From: Coprinus comatus
Taxonomy: Eukaryota > Basidiomycota > Agaricomycetes > Agaricales > Agaricaceae
Direction: 5' to 3'
NCBI GenBank assembly: GCA_034638255.1
Contig: JAWPGT010000023.1
Location: 1-64,000, forward strand
DNA length: 64,000 bases
Position 1 is the first letter of the stretch. Each line of letters begins with the position of its first letter. Below, in pieces: positions 12,560-24,275 of this stretch. The translations under genes and the position numbers were made by a program. The notes under the pieces are model-generated. The model did not search any database and was not told the DNA's origin. It saw only the letters and a program-made list of their open reading frames with translations.

Positions 12560-13868
12560 AAAGAATGGGGATTTGGTGTGTATTTACGTTCATTGAAATC
12601 AATGACTAGACGTTCTAAGAGGAAGTGAAGTGGCAACCATCGGTGGCAATTGATACCCCACATTCTCTTGACCTATTCAAGAATTTTTTCCTCCTCTTTT
12701 GTGGCAGAGGCTTAAGGCCTACATTCAGTCGGGTACTTTGAACATGGACCGAACGATGCAACACCCATAACTTCATGTCTCAGTACAAAATCATAATAAT
12801 TCACGGATGTGGTGTACAATAGAAAAAAGAATAAAATCACGAGCCGGAACCTGTATCTAAAGTGACGCTTGTCCAATAACCTCGACATGAATTCTTTTCT
12901 TACCCTCGATCAACGTGCCCACTCTCCTAAGGGGTGGTTATAAATACTTGGATCTCAATATTCAATGTTCAAACTCTACAGTTCACCTGGCAAAAATACC
13001 GATTTGTCAAGGGTGTTGCGGAGGATCTTATGATAGATTCCAACAAGGATATCCATTATCTAGTATATATGTTTTAGTTGCTCACTGAGTGTAAGATATC
13101 AGGAAATTAAATGTAGTAGGAAGAATGAAACGTAAGTATCATTATCAGCCATCTCCTTGGCAGCAGGATACTCCACATAACTCTACAAGCGCTTACAGGC
13201 ACGGTGGTAGTACCTAGTAGTAGTAGTAGCTCTTTAGTCGGTTAAATACGGCACAACTAAATGCCAGACTTTAGCCAGCCTGATTAGCTAAGGTTCGTCA
13301 ATTAATTATTGTGAGGAAGCTTCAAAGTTTTGACAGTCGCCTCAGAGACAAGGATGTACCTTGACGCACACCAGCTGCCGTAATGATGAGAAGTACTTAA
13401 GTAGTCTCTGAGTAGTCCAAACAATGCTCCGGTGTCGTCATGGAGATCATCGGATGAACTAATTTTAGACGTTAAAATCATTTTCTTTTTACTACTTGTG
13501 TAGTCTCGCTATTGGAAAGAAATTCTAAAAAAATGGGAAAGTCCTTGTAACTGAAGTTGTGATGAATTTGGTGGAAGAATTCTGAGTCTCTTATCTGAGT
13601 TAATATCGCGAAAAACGAAAAGAATACTTCAATCCGATTGCGTCATGATTTTATGTGATTTAAACGCCGAGCGTGCCCAGATCAAATACGGTAGTATTTA
13701 AACGTTTATGAACTTGCGCTCCACCATCGTATTCCTCCTTCCACCCACCCGCTCCTGTCTTTTTTCTTCTTCTCCATTACAATCCTCTTTGAGGATTTGT
13801 ATTGCTCCGGACCTCACTCATTAGTCCAACCTTAGTCTCTCTTTATTCACAACCGCAAGCGTTAAACC
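12560..13868. other. Intergenic, nothing recognised; AA14 promoter at right end
   Basis: About 1.3 kb without a supported gene. The sequence is AT-rich with a short 'agtagtagtagt' run near 13217. The right end (13730-13860) contains a pyrimidine-rich stretch, 'ctcctgtcttttttcttcttctcc', typical of fungal promoters and leading to the ATG at 13869. Confidence 0.45.
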
Positions 13869-15711
13869 ATGCTCACTAGTATCCTTTGTGTGTCCCTATT
13901 GATGGGATTAGCCAACGCCCATTTGGCTGCTTTCCACGAGGGTATGTACTGCCTAGATGTAAGTTGACGGTTAACATTGCGAAAGGAATCTGTCTCTAAT
14001 ATCCACAAGGGCAACGAGAATGGTCGCACTAATTTGAACACCGCTGCACCTGTTACCCCTTTATACCAGCTTCCCAAGAATGACTGGTGGTGTAAGTCAA
14101 CCTTTCACTCGGTCAAGATGCAGTGCGCTAATCCGAATCCTCAGTTCATCATATAAACAGAGTGAATCATATCCTCTCTCGTTCGCTCGTGTTGCTCACT
14201 TGGTTTACGTAGTGTGACGAATTCCCCCCTGCTCCAGGAAAATTCCTCGACCTGTAAGCCTTACATAAACTAGTGGCTTGTCTCAGCTATTCACCATTGT
14301 ATTTTTCTCTTCTCAGTCCCACTGGAGGTGAATTCCAGGTCGAAATTGCGTCGAACCGTGCGAAAACCACTCTCTCCTACAACGGCAGAGATGCTACAGA
14401 CTGGCCGGATGGTTCTACGTACCCCGAAGATTATGTGCGTTATTTCACAGAGTTATTTTGTCTTGGTTCTCACAATAGGTTTAGAACGTAGCCTCTTGCA
14501 TTACTTCGCCCAACAGTGAGTCGCATGAAATGTCACTTGTAAAATAATTGTTAATGGCATTCCACAGTTCATACTCAGAACCAAACCATGGCAGCTGGTA
14601 CTGCCTTCGCTATCAGCTATCAGGTATACCTCGTGCAAATGATATTTCTGAAACGCATAAAACTAAGTTTTTTGTTCTAGTCTGATATTACGAAAGTGAC
14701 GGCAGATAACCTGGCTGTCTTCTCCGTTACATACCAGTACGCCTCTACAATTTCAATTCCTGTGTATATCACTTATGACCTTCTAGCACACCTTGGAAAC
14801 GTGTGACAAGTTATGCTGTTCCATCTGCTATGCCCGCATGCCCTGCTGAAGGATGTATTTGTGCTGTGAGTTTCGTAATGCTATTGCCCCTTATTAATGT
14901 ACTAAATAATATTCTGAAACAGTGGGGATGGGTAAGTTTCATTAAGGCCATTCATTATATTAACAACCTGAACTCATGTTGTGGTTGATATACTAGGTTC
15001 CTAACGGGTGAGTATATATGTATACCATTCATTTATTCAATCATTAATATCCACATAAATAGATGCGGCCAAGCCAACATATACCACCAGGCATTCCGTT
15101 GTCGAGTCACTAATGCATGGAGTACTACGCCCGTTGCCGCCCCTAAACCTCCAGTATGGTGTGAAGGCGAACCTGACAAATGTACCAAGGGTTCCAAGCA
15201 AATGATTTACTGGAACCAAAAAGAAGGAAACAACATCCAAGTGGCGGGATTTGATAATTCTGGAGGACACAAGTCTCCTGGATATAATATGAAATGCGGA
15301 TTTTCACATGGTGAGTAAATAACGCTCAGGGAAAGTTAAATACTGTATATTAAATCAATAAACGTGAAAATAGGTGCACAGGATGATATATTCGCTGGAC
15401 CTCCTTCTGGACCCAACTCGAACGCGAGTCCTAGATCAACACCAAATGCAGACTCCTCCGCTTCAGATTCGGCTCCCATCGCCACCGAAGGCGTAACGAC
15501 TACAACTTCTTCCTCTACCACTGGTCCAGAGCCTACCTCTCGCCCAGCTCGTTCTTGCCGTGCGAAGAACAAAAGGTCCGTCAATGCTCGAGCCTCTGTA
15601 CCCAAACAGGACTCTCCCTCAGTATTAGCCGAGTTGTCGACCAATAATCTTACTACTGCCGGAAAGAAAAGGAGCATAAAGATTCATAAGAAGTTGGGTG
15701 TGAAATTTTGA
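13869..15711 (+). CDS. AA14-type lytic polysaccharide monooxygenase
   Basis: Secreted copper enzyme. Family AA14 members oxidatively cleave xylan coating cellulose (established for the family). A 17-residue signal peptide ends in ANA, leaving a mature N-terminal His, the first ligand of the copper histidine brace. The sequence then reads HLAAFHEGMYCLDG, PLYQLPKNDWWFHH, CDEFPPAPGKF and SPNIHTQNQTMAAGTAFAIS, which supplies a second His. Further segments are YHTPWKRVTSY, GCICAWGWVPNGCG and KQMIYWNQKEGNNI, a pattern I recognise from fungal AA14 proteins. About ten short introns join these blocks in frame. Two need unusual choices: a gtgaat donor near 14159, and an acceptor at the second AG (ggtttag, near 14485). 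The Ser/Thr-rich tail ends in a basic stretch (GKKRSIKIHKKLG). The gene looks intact. It stands alone between TGL genes and has no linked polysaccharide-degrading partner here. Confidence 0.85.
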
Positions 15712-16440
15712 TCAGCTTGTGGTATGAGTTTCCAACAAGGATCGCACCTCTCATCGTCAGTGACGAACTCCTACACTCTCTCTTTCCCCTCTTTGTTTGT
15801 TATCTTGAGTATCATCTACGGAACAGGAATATCTTAACCTACTTTAGCTTGATGCTACATATTTGTGTACGTACCATCGTTCTTTTCTGTGCATACTATT
15901 ACATTCTGCTACGTCTATCTACAAGTCTCAAGGCATCCGAGTGATCCTTATCCTACTATCTAATAGTACCTGGAGTATTATTAGCAAGTTAAATAATAGC
16001 TTTCCTTTGTTTTGTTTTTTTCGTCTAGTTCCTATCTACTCACATCTCAACTAACAACGATGAGTCCATGTTTGCATCAGATTTCTTAAACACAAAAAAT
16101 GTGCTGCAGACAGGGTTCGAAACCTTGTCACCTGGCGAGCCTGGACGAGTATGAAATATTTGATATTTGGAGGTACAGCTCTCAGACTGCACGTGGTTGG
16201 TGTTTTTTTTTTTTGGTGGCGCCTTCGCGGATGCCGGTCGATACCACAAGTTAGGGTCCTTCATCCAGCGATCGTGAGGTGTCCTTAATTCAAAACCGAA
16301 ATTTTCTAGTTACTTAGTATCTACTTTTCCATGGGCCTTGCCGTGGAGAAATGCCTTTATGCACACCGGTAGTGAGACTCGCCTGTCAACGATTCCTCTG
16401 GAGGAGGGGCCAACAGGAAATACTCACCACAACTACGCTG
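15712..16440. other. Intergenic, no supported gene
   Basis: Contains the AA14 3' flank, a T-rich tract and a poly-T run near 16202-16213. ORFs here are short and lack motifs. The right part (after about 16040) may be the 3' tail of the adjacent minus-strand LINE remnant, but I see no poly-A track that would define its end. Confidence 0.4.
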
Positions 16441-17520
16441 CCAGACTAGTGGTCCTACAGGCCATGTTCATCCTCAAGCATTCTGCTCCATGTTTCCCTC
16501 AATAGCTCATATTTCAGAGACTTGTTGCGGTAGCTTTGTGTGTCAGGATCTGGTCTATTTTTATACGCCTGTTGATGGCTGCGCGTCATCAGCTCGTGAT
16601 CTCCGTTAGTGTCAGTTTCTTTCATGAGTCGCTCACTTGTTTTATTACCCACTCTTTTCTTAACTTCCAAATATGCATCATAGCTCCAGACATCAGGATT
16701 TGTTTCACGCGAGTTGTTCCTTCTGAGACTCGATTTCCATCTCTCATCTTTGCTACTGTCATTAGTGTCATGACACGCTAGGACATTTCCTCTAGTCGGT
16801 CTCGTGTATTTAATGCCTTTATTGTCCATTGCCATTCCGGTGAGTTCCCTCCCATACTAATGCGTTCTTGGCCATTGGTCCAACACTCTATCATCATATA
16901 TTCCAGGTTCTCTGTAACTCCATACATATGGCAGCGTCCTCAGATTTCATAATTTGTTATTCAGGTCCAATAGTCTCCCACTCGTAGTGCATTGTGCATC
17001 ATTCTCCAATGGAGTGACCTGGCATTTCGTCCCAGTGTCTTATTCCTCGTGCAATTCCAGATCTGCGTGTCCTGTGGGAGGTGGCCGAGTTCGTCAAGGA
17101 GAGCATGTCTTGTCATATCTAGGTGTATCGTGGTGTATCGTGGTGTCTCGCCTCACCTTTCATGGGGCTACTTCTCATAGTTTGGGATATGTGGTAGCTT
17201 GTGAAGTTGAGGCTAGTTGCTGATATTTGCGTTTGTTGGACTTGGTTCGTGCCCCGTTTGTGATGTCCTCTGTTGTTAGGTAGTACACAGAGTGTGATGG
17301 TAGTATTGGTGAGCTGTTTGACTTTCTTCTGCAGTGCCGTTCCACCAGTTCTAATGCTCAGATTTGTTACTAGTGTTCCCAGGAGTCGAGCACTGGGGAT
17401 GTAGAGCCGTCCAAATTGATGTTCTTTCGAAGTTATCATGGCTGTCGTGCTATCTGATATGTTCTCGAGGATCAACTCGGCATTAAGGTTGGTACGGGGG
17501 TTGAAAGCTTATTGGATTAT
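16440..17520 (-). mobile_element. Degenerate LINE (non-LTR retrotransposon) C-terminal region
   Basis: Read on the minus strand, broken frames give segments in the order seen at the C-terminus of basidiomycete LINE ORF2 proteins. These are RNARSLHWRMMHNALRVG (about 17030-16975), then a degraded cysteine/histidine motif GRCHMYGVTENLEYMMIEC followed by NGQER (about 16940-16860). The end segment is LKYELLRETWSRMLEDEHGL (about 16520-16455). Stops and shifts separate the blocks. The polymerase domain is not visible, so this is a 5'-truncated, mutated insertion lying between the AA14 gene and TGL-C. Confidence 0.65.
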
Positions 17521-17619
17521 GACCAGATTATGAGGGTATTGTGATGTCCTGACACCAACACATCTTCCATCCCATACTCACTTCTATTCTTCCTCTCATT
17601 GCTTTGACCGCATCAATAA

Positions 17620-17995
17620 TGGAAGGCACCCTGATCTAATAATAAGAGCGGGAGGAGCTTAGAGGAGTATCATCTCCAATCGTCTCGACATCAGGAATTC
17701 AGGAATCTCCGGGAACCACCATACTTACTACATATTCCTCCGTCATGCCTTACATCACTCACTGCTTCTTATCGAATCCTTCCATGCAAAATGTCTTACT
17801 CTTTGGGATCACCGTACCTATGATGCTATTCTTAACATTCTTGTTCTGTTCCGTGACAGGAATTATGGGTGAAATTGTCCCATGATAGAATGTTCGTGCT
17901 TGAGAAAATCCCACTGCGTGGTACGCGAGCGGTATAAAAGGGAAATCCAATTTGTTCACCGTACAGAAAGCCAATCCCTACTCGAGTCTTCTCTT
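17620..17995 (+). promoter_or_regulatory. Conserved TGL promoter block (copy before TGL-C)
   Basis: Starts with 'ggaaggcaccctgatctaa' and ends at the TGL-C ATG. The same block precedes TGL-D (20947-21321) and, inverted, TGL-E (46400-45815). It contains a small hydrophobic ORF (17745-17885), the segment 'gggtgaaattgtcccat..tagaatgttcgtgctt' shared with TGL-E, and a consensus TATA box TATAAAAG at 17933-17940. That TATA box is 56 bp before the start codon. Conservation outside the coding sequence suggests shared regulation of the three paralogues. Confidence 0.65.
17745..17885 (+). CDS. Small hydrophobic ORF upstream of TGL-C (46 aa)
   Basis: Encodes a peptide with a membrane-like core, MQNVLLFGITVPMMLFLTFL, whose counterpart stands in the same place before TGL-D (21081-21200) and TGL-E (46244-46086). 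The common pattern is MxNVLxFGI followed by aliphatic residues and FCS or SCS. It ends 48 bp before the TGL-C TATA box, so it cannot be an upstream ORF of that transcript and would need its own promoter. The conservation may be DNA-level (promoter) rather than protein-level. I list it because three copies keep the frame over the core. Confidence 0.25.
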   Translation: MPYITHCFLSNPSMQNVLLFGITVPMMLFLTFLFCSVTGIMGEIVP

Positions 17996-20227
17996 ATGAC
18001 GGGTTCACACAACTTTCACATTCTGAAGATATCGGGAAAGTCCGATCTTCCTCTACGTAACTCCCATGATGATCTTATTCTTGGGTCTCATGTATTGTGG
18101 GATCATACCAAACATGCTGAACATCGCGACTCTCTCTCCCCAAATATATTTGCTCATGACTTCACCAGCCCAATTGCGTCCACCGCCTCTCTTAATGTAA
18201 CCATCAAAACCTCACATCACTTCGCAAAGCCAGAGCACAAGTACCGCCTTTGTGGTTCCATTGGACGTACCAAGATCATCGAGAGCGACTGTTTTGTTCC
18301 TTCTCAAGATGAAACCAATGTAGTTGTCAAGGTCGTGCAACCTGAAATCAGTAACAGGCCATTTGCGTGGAATGGCGATTTTACCTGGACATTGGAGAAT
18401 GAACAAGACTCTACGGGAACTATCGGTCATCACACGCATACTCACCTCGAGCTTTATTGGATTTCGAAAGACATTCATGAAATATTTCTTGGAGAACATC
18501 CAGGAATTCCTGTTGAACTTCTCCGCATTGTCATCCCAAACCTGGCTTTGTCGGGCTTAGGTACTTCCAGCGCTACATTCTCTGGATTGTAAACTAACGA
18601 AGTTATTCTCTTTCTTTAGGATTATTATCTTCGACCACTCGGTACTTCGATCCTTATAACGCCACAAACCTCACTTTCTATCACTTCTCCAAGAGATATG
18701 ATACTACACAAGGCGGGTTGTCATGTATGGGGCCGCGCTCAATATCTGATATATATATTTCTAGGAAGGCCTCGCTTCGGTGTTAATGGTGGTGGGGGAA
18801 CCTTTAATTATAGTTATTATATTCAAGCCGCACCCGGTGGACCGGCAGGAAGCATGCAACCACTCGTGAATTGTTATGACCAAGGGGCCATGATGCAAGT
18901 GGTAGAGTCCTTTGGTCATGTCGTCCAAGATCGACCATCATGGTTATATTTGGCACCTTACGGGTTCATATTACCAACCTCCCTTGTTGGCGTCCCGGGT
19001 ATCTGTAACAACCCCTTCTTCACGTCCAATGGTTCTCCACAAAATATCGGAGTCGATGACCCTCGAAGAACTGCATTTGGGAACCACGTCTTCAATGGAA
19101 TTCTGCCTTTATGGGATCCCAACCATGATCGTATCTTTGATGCTTGTGGAGGGCCACATACTGGGGATGACCCACAGATGTATGTGGATACATCTATCGA
19201 CAGAATAACCCATCTTTATAACCCTCCGTTCCGCCCGGGGACTCCTTACGATATTGTCCAGTACGCTGGGGTCACAAACACCACCAGGTTGGCTCCTTTT
19301 TCCGATATCATCAAGGCGGAAGCAATGGCAAGTAAAGGTGTTGAAAGGTTGATCAAAAGAGCAGCTTCCCATCAACCGAGATCTAGTGCACTTTTACAGA
19401 ATCATTGGGACGATGTACCAAGTTGGGTCAGACATGTTGCTGGACACAATTCCTCGATCGCATTCCATAGTGACCACTTTGGTAACGGGGGTGAAACGGT
19501 TCATGAGCTTTGGCACCTCTCTGGCGTTGCACATGGTATCGAAGGTGGAGACCTTGTCTTACAGATTAACGTTCATACTTCGGTCTCTTCGAGTGGTACA
19601 TTGGATCTTCAGAGGGCATCTGTCGCTGCTCTTGATAATCTTCGATATGAGCTGAAGAATACGGATATGTATCTTGGTCCGGACGACGAATTATTGAATA
19701 CTCTGTGGGAACCTTCACCAGTGGGACAGGAGTATTCTCAGTATGCAGTCCAATTGGCATCGCAGGTACCTCGTGGACACATATTGATTGTCTCGGGAAA
19801 CACTGTCATTAGCCTTTACGGTGGATCCTCAAGTGCATCGCTCGAGCCACTTGTCCGCAGACTCCTTTCCCATACAACGATCTCTCATCCCATCTCTCTT
19901 TCTGTCCCGAAAGAATCCTCTCATCGATTCAATATTCCTGTACACTGGAGAGGCTCTGAAGAGAATGTCGTGAAAGGTGTTGGTACCTCCTTCACTATTC
20001 GCTCTCAAGTACCCCATCCTATTTCTATTGCATCGGCAATCGCCAAAGACAGTGGAGTGTTGTTGAAAAACTATACCATTGAACATCATGAAGAAGAATC
20101 TACAATCATCTTCGAATTCGTAACATTCAAGATTGGAACTCATGATGTCGATATATTCTTCGCAAGAACTCTCATGCTGACTGGAGGAAAGAAGAGTATT
20201 AAAGTTGTGGTTGAGGAGGCTGACTAA
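17996..20227 (+). CDS. TGL-C: transglutaminase-like family protein (706 aa)
   Basis: Intact family member. Exons are 17996-18560, 18620-18712 and 18765-20227. The start MTGSHNFHILKIS was chosen because it aligns with the other paralogues and lies 56 bp after a TATA box. The second intron begins with GC (gcgggt, 18713) where D and E have gtgggt, so it is a GC-AG intron. The N-terminal domain ends in THLELYWISKDIHEIFLGE. The central domain has Cys in NCYDQG, His in GNHVFNG and Asp in IFDACGGPH. The C-terminal part, with conserved LWHLSGVAHGIEGGDLVLQ and NTLWEPSPVGQEYSQYA, matches D and E closely. The NCYDQA alanine is Gly here. No signal peptide is visible. Function is not established. The Cys-His-Asp series suggests a cysteine-dependent hydrolase or acyltransferase fold. 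Confidence 0.85.
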
Positions 20228-20946
20228 GAAATCAATACCTGAATAAAGTTCAAATGTAAATGTAAAGTATGTACAGTAGTTGCCAATGTTACGATTTCGA
20301 TATTCTTGTAACCAAGACTGTATGAAATCAAGACATGAAAAGTTTCGCAACTTGTAACACTCATATTGTTTCCTTATTGTGGGGTCCTAGGTATGTTATT
20401 CTTACTACAATGGGAACGTAAATGTACATAGCTTTAGTTTGTCATTCCAACAAGGATTTACAATTATTTATTGCACAATTTCAGGAGTATTATTTAAGAA
20501 CTCGATTCTCATTCCATCTTACCCGGTATATTAGTAGTAATAAGTTGCAGAAATATAACCTTGTTTGCTTATTAAATTGCCCGGTTCTGGGTCGTCGAAT
20601 TATAGACTCGACAGATTTATATCTAGATTCTAGGCAACTACTTCTTAAGCGCGGAAAGTCGAAACATTGACACATGATGTCACTTGTTCAATGATTAATG
20701 ACATCTCAGCAAAAACCAAAAGTATGACTTCAAACTTCCAAAAAAAAATATTCTGGATGATTAACCTAAATGTATGGCTGGTGTCGTGCTCGCCCTGAAA
20801 TAGATATTTGAAAGCCCTGACTGAGTACTGAGTACTGATTAATCGATTATATATGATCGTCTTAGATGGTCCCTGCGAGTCTGTCTGGTGACAACACAAT
20901 GGCATGTTCTTCCTTTCCTTTTCTAGATTTCTTTGATTGAATATTA
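20228..20946. other. Intergenic between TGL-C and TGL-D
   Basis: About 720 bp holding the TGL-C 3' flank and AT-rich spacer. Short ORFs on both strands have no recognisable motif. I see no RNA gene or repeat beyond short AT runs. Confidence 0.45.
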
Positions 20947-21321
20947 ATAGAAGGCACCCTGATCTAACGTGATTAGAGCAAGAAGAGCCCGACGTGAACT
21001 CAAAGCATCTCTACATCGGTCATTTGGCAAGAATCTTTTGGAACTACCATACCTACACATATAATTCTTCCATCAAGATAATGTATGTACCTTGCTCCAC
21101 TTACCGCTTCCTATTGAGCTCTTCCATGCGCAACGTCTTACTCTTTGGGATCGCTCTGCCCATGATGCTACTCTTAAATCTCCTGTTCTGCTCCCAGTGA
21201 CAATAGAATTCAAAGCCAGAGTCATTCTATAGAACGTTTATGCTTGATATAACTTCATTGAATGGTTCCTGAGCTGTATAAAAGGGCGACACAATGAAAT
21301 CCATTCTCTAGTACTCGACTC
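20947..21321 (+). promoter_or_regulatory. Conserved TGL promoter block (copy before TGL-D)
   Basis: Second copy of the block described at 17620-17995. It begins 'gaaggcaccctgatctaa', continues through 'ttggaactaccatac' and the small ORF 'cttccatgcgcaacgtctta', and ends with 'gagctgtataaaag'. The TATA box is at 21277-21284, 38 bp before the TGL-D ATG at 21322. Confidence 0.65.
21081..21200 (+). CDS. Small hydrophobic ORF upstream of TGL-D (39 aa)
   Basis: Reads MYVPCSTYRFLLSSS followed by MRNVLLFGIALPMMLLLNLL and a FCSQ end. The core matches the small ORFs before TGL-C and TGL-E. It is almost entirely one predicted transmembrane or signal-like helix. It stops 76 bp before the TATA box of TGL-D. 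The same caveat applies as for the TGL-C copy: this may be a by-product of promoter conservation. Confidence 0.25.
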   Translation: MYVPCSTYRFLLSSSMRNVLLFGIALPMMLLLNLLFCSQ

Positions 21322-23628
21322 ATGGCGGCAAACTTTCAGATCCTGAGGATATCGGGAAACTCCGATCTTCCTTTTTCTAACTCCCGACATGAAGTTATTC
21401 TTGGATCACATGTGTTGTGGGAACGTACCGAGCGCTCTAATGCTCAACCTCGTATCTCTCTCTCATCCAACATCTTTGCTCATGACTTCACCAGTCCAAT
21501 TGCTTCTACTGCCTCTCTTGATGTGACTATCAAAGCCTCTGATCACTTCGCGCAGACAGAAGTCCAGTATCGCCTTAGTGGCTACATTGAAGAGTTTAAG
21601 GTCTTCGAGGGCGACTACTTCACTGTTCCTTCTCAAGATGAAACCAACGTTCCTGTCAAGGTGGTAATACCTGCAACCAGTAACAGGCCCTTTGCGTGGA
21701 CTGGCGATGTTAACTGGTTACTGGAACACCCGGAAGAATCCACTGGGTTTATCCGTCATGCAATAGATACTCATCTCGAACTTTATTGGATCTCGAAAGA
21801 CATTCACGAAATATTCCTTGGAGAATTTCCCGGAATTCCTATATCACTTCTGCGCGTTGTTATTCCAAATTTGGCTGTGTCAGGATTAGGTACCTTCCAC
21901 CGCTTCTCCCTCCTAGAATGACAACTACTAATGAAGTTATTCTCTTTCTTTAGGAATATTAGTTGCGCCGGCGCAAGGTGTCGTTGACACACATATCCCT
22001 GCAAATCTTACTTTCTCTCAATTGTGCAAGAAATACGATACTACTGAAGGTGGGTTGTCATATGGAAGGGATCAGAGCACCTGATCTGATGTATTCTTCC
22101 AGGAAAGTCTCGCTTTCGTGTTAACGGTAGTGGAGGAACCTTCAATTACCGTCTATATATTGCCCCAATATGGAGTGGACAGGCAGGAAGCTTACAGCCT
22201 ATTGTGAATTGTTATGATCAAGCTGCTATGACGCAAGTGGTGGAATCATTTGGGCATCTCGCCGCTGATCGACGGTCATGGTTATACATGGATCCATTCG
22301 GCTTCATATTACCAACCAATCTTGTTGGTATTCCTGGTCTTTGTAACAACCCCTTCTTCATGTCCAACGGCTCTCCACAACATATCGGAGTCAATAACCA
22401 ACAAAGAACTCCATTTGGGAATCACGCCTTCAACGGAATGTTACCTGTATGGAATCCCGACCAAGATCGCATCTTTGATGGCTGCGGTGGACCACACACG
22501 GGAGATGACCCACAGGCATATGTAGATGCATCTATCGACAGAACAACCACTCTATATAACCGTTATGAGAACTTCCGCCCAGGAACGGTCAACGATATCG
22601 TCCAGCGTAATGGGGTCACAAACACCAACATAGCATTGGTTCTTCATGTTCCTGATGTTGCTGATGCTCCTGGTGTTGCTGGTGTTGCTGATGCTCCTGG
22701 TATCGCCGAAGCCGGAGCAATCACAACCGCAAGTAGTGGTGTTGAAACATTAATTCTCAGTTCAGCGTCCCCTCAGCCCGGTGCGAACATCCTTTTACAG
22801 AACCACTGGGACGATGTACCCATCTGGATCAACACCGTTGCCGGAGCCAATACCTCAATTGCGTTCCATAGTACTAACTTTGGAAATGGGGGTGGCAGGG
22901 TCCACGAGCTTTGGCATCTTTCTGGCGTTGCACATGGTATCGATGGTGATGACCTCGTCCTACAGGTCACTGTCCACACTTCGGTCTCTTCGAATGGCAC
23001 GTTGGATCTTCAAAGCGCATCCGCTGCTGCTCTTGATAACCTTCGATACGAGCTGACGAATACGGATATGTATCTGGGTCCGGACGATGACTTATTAAAT
23101 ACTCTGTGGGAGCCTTCACCGGTGGGACAGGAGTATTCTCAGTATGCAATGCAATTGTCTCCGAATGTACCTCGAGGACACATTATGATTGTCTCGGGAA
23201 ACACTGTTATTGACCTTTACGGAGGATCCTCAAGTGCATCACTTGAGCCACTTGTTCGCAAACTCCTTTCCCATACGACAATCTCTCGTCCTATCTCTCT
23301 TTCTATCCCTAAAGAATCTTCTCATCAATTTGATATTCCTACACCATGGAGGGGATCTAAGGAGAATGCCGTTAAAGGTGTTGGTACCTCTTTCACCATT
23401 GTTTGTCAATTACCCCATCCTGTTTCTGTTGCATCGGCAATCGCTAAAGACGGTGGAGTGTTATTGAAAACCCATACCATCAAAGGCAATGCAGAAGAAT
23501 CTGCAATCACATTCGAATTCGTAACGTTTAAGATTGGAATTCATGATGTCGATCTATTCTTCGCAACAACTCACATGTTGACCGGAGGAAAGGAGAGTAT
23601 TCAAGTTGTTGTCGAAGAAGCAAACTAA
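21322..23628 (+). CDS. TGL-D: transglutaminase-like family protein (729 aa)
   Basis: Intact. Exons 21322-21889, 21954-22049 and 22103-23628 join in phase 1/1 with GT-AG introns. Domain order is as in TGL-C: an N-terminal beta-rich domain to about residue 190 (THLELYWISKDIHEIFLGE), then the central domain with Cys in NCYDQAA, His in GNHAFNG and Asp in IFDGCGGPH. The C-terminal region ends VVVEEAN. Between the centre and the C-terminal region is a short imperfect Asp/Ala/Pro/Val repeat (DVADAPGVAGVADAPGIAEA) that is absent from TGL-C and replaced by a Pro/Ala-rich tract in TGL-E. This marks the linker as the fastest-changing part. It lies 1.1 kb downstream of TGL-C on the same strand, consistent with tandem duplication. 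No signal peptide is visible. Function is unknown. Confidence 0.85.
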
Positions 23629-24009
23629 ATAGTCGACTGAATGGTAAAGATCTTGTAGTCCAATTCAAATGCAAATGTAAAATGTGTCAGTACGTTACGG
23701 TGGTGTCTAGTATAGTGGTGTCTTCATGTTGTCAATCACTTCCCATGTTGCGACTTTTGTTGTTTTCTTTGGAACTGAGAACTGAGACATCTTACGAAAT
23801 AAATAGTCAAAGATCCGAATCACTTCCCATTTACATTATTCCCTCAATTATTATAGATCTTGTGAGGTAAGTTCTTGTTTAATTAACTTATTAAGTCGCA
23901 TTGACGAGCCTCACAGCTCGCTGAGCTCTCTAAATTCTCAATAAATATATTGTTGAATACAGAACTCGGATCGTTCTCTCTGATTTGACAATAAATGGTT
24001 AATTACACT

Positions 24010-24275
24010 TCCTAGGTTAAAGTAGGGACAATATCATCGACAGCTTTTCAATCCCTGGTGTCGACTAGCACAGAGATTGAATGTATTGAGGCGGGCCTTC
24101 CAAGTACTGAATACGACTTTATTGTCATAGGAGGTTGGTCATCCAATGATATTGTACTCAATCTAACTTGGTGTTTCCTAGGTGGTACTGTTGGAAACAT
24201 CATTGCAGACTGACTGAGAACCCCAACATCTCAATTCTCATCCTCGAAACTGGATATTTACCTCTGCTTTATGGT
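24010..24275 (+). pseudogene. GMC oxidoreductase N-terminal fragment
   Basis: Reading across a plausible intron (gttggtcatcc to ctag) gives EYDFIVIGG, then GTVGNIIAD, a stop, LTENPNISILILETG. This is the FAD-binding start of glucose-methanol-choline oxidoreductases, such as fungal aryl-alcohol oxidases (normally GGGTAG...ANRLTENP). The TGA stands where Arg is usual (CGA to TGA). Nothing of the remaining roughly 550 residues follows. It is a truncated relic. Confidence 0.65.

Noticed and set aside
15336..15677. 113-codon minus-strand ORF
   Set aside because: It is antisense to the last exon of the AA14 gene, whose plus-strand frame is explained by family motifs.
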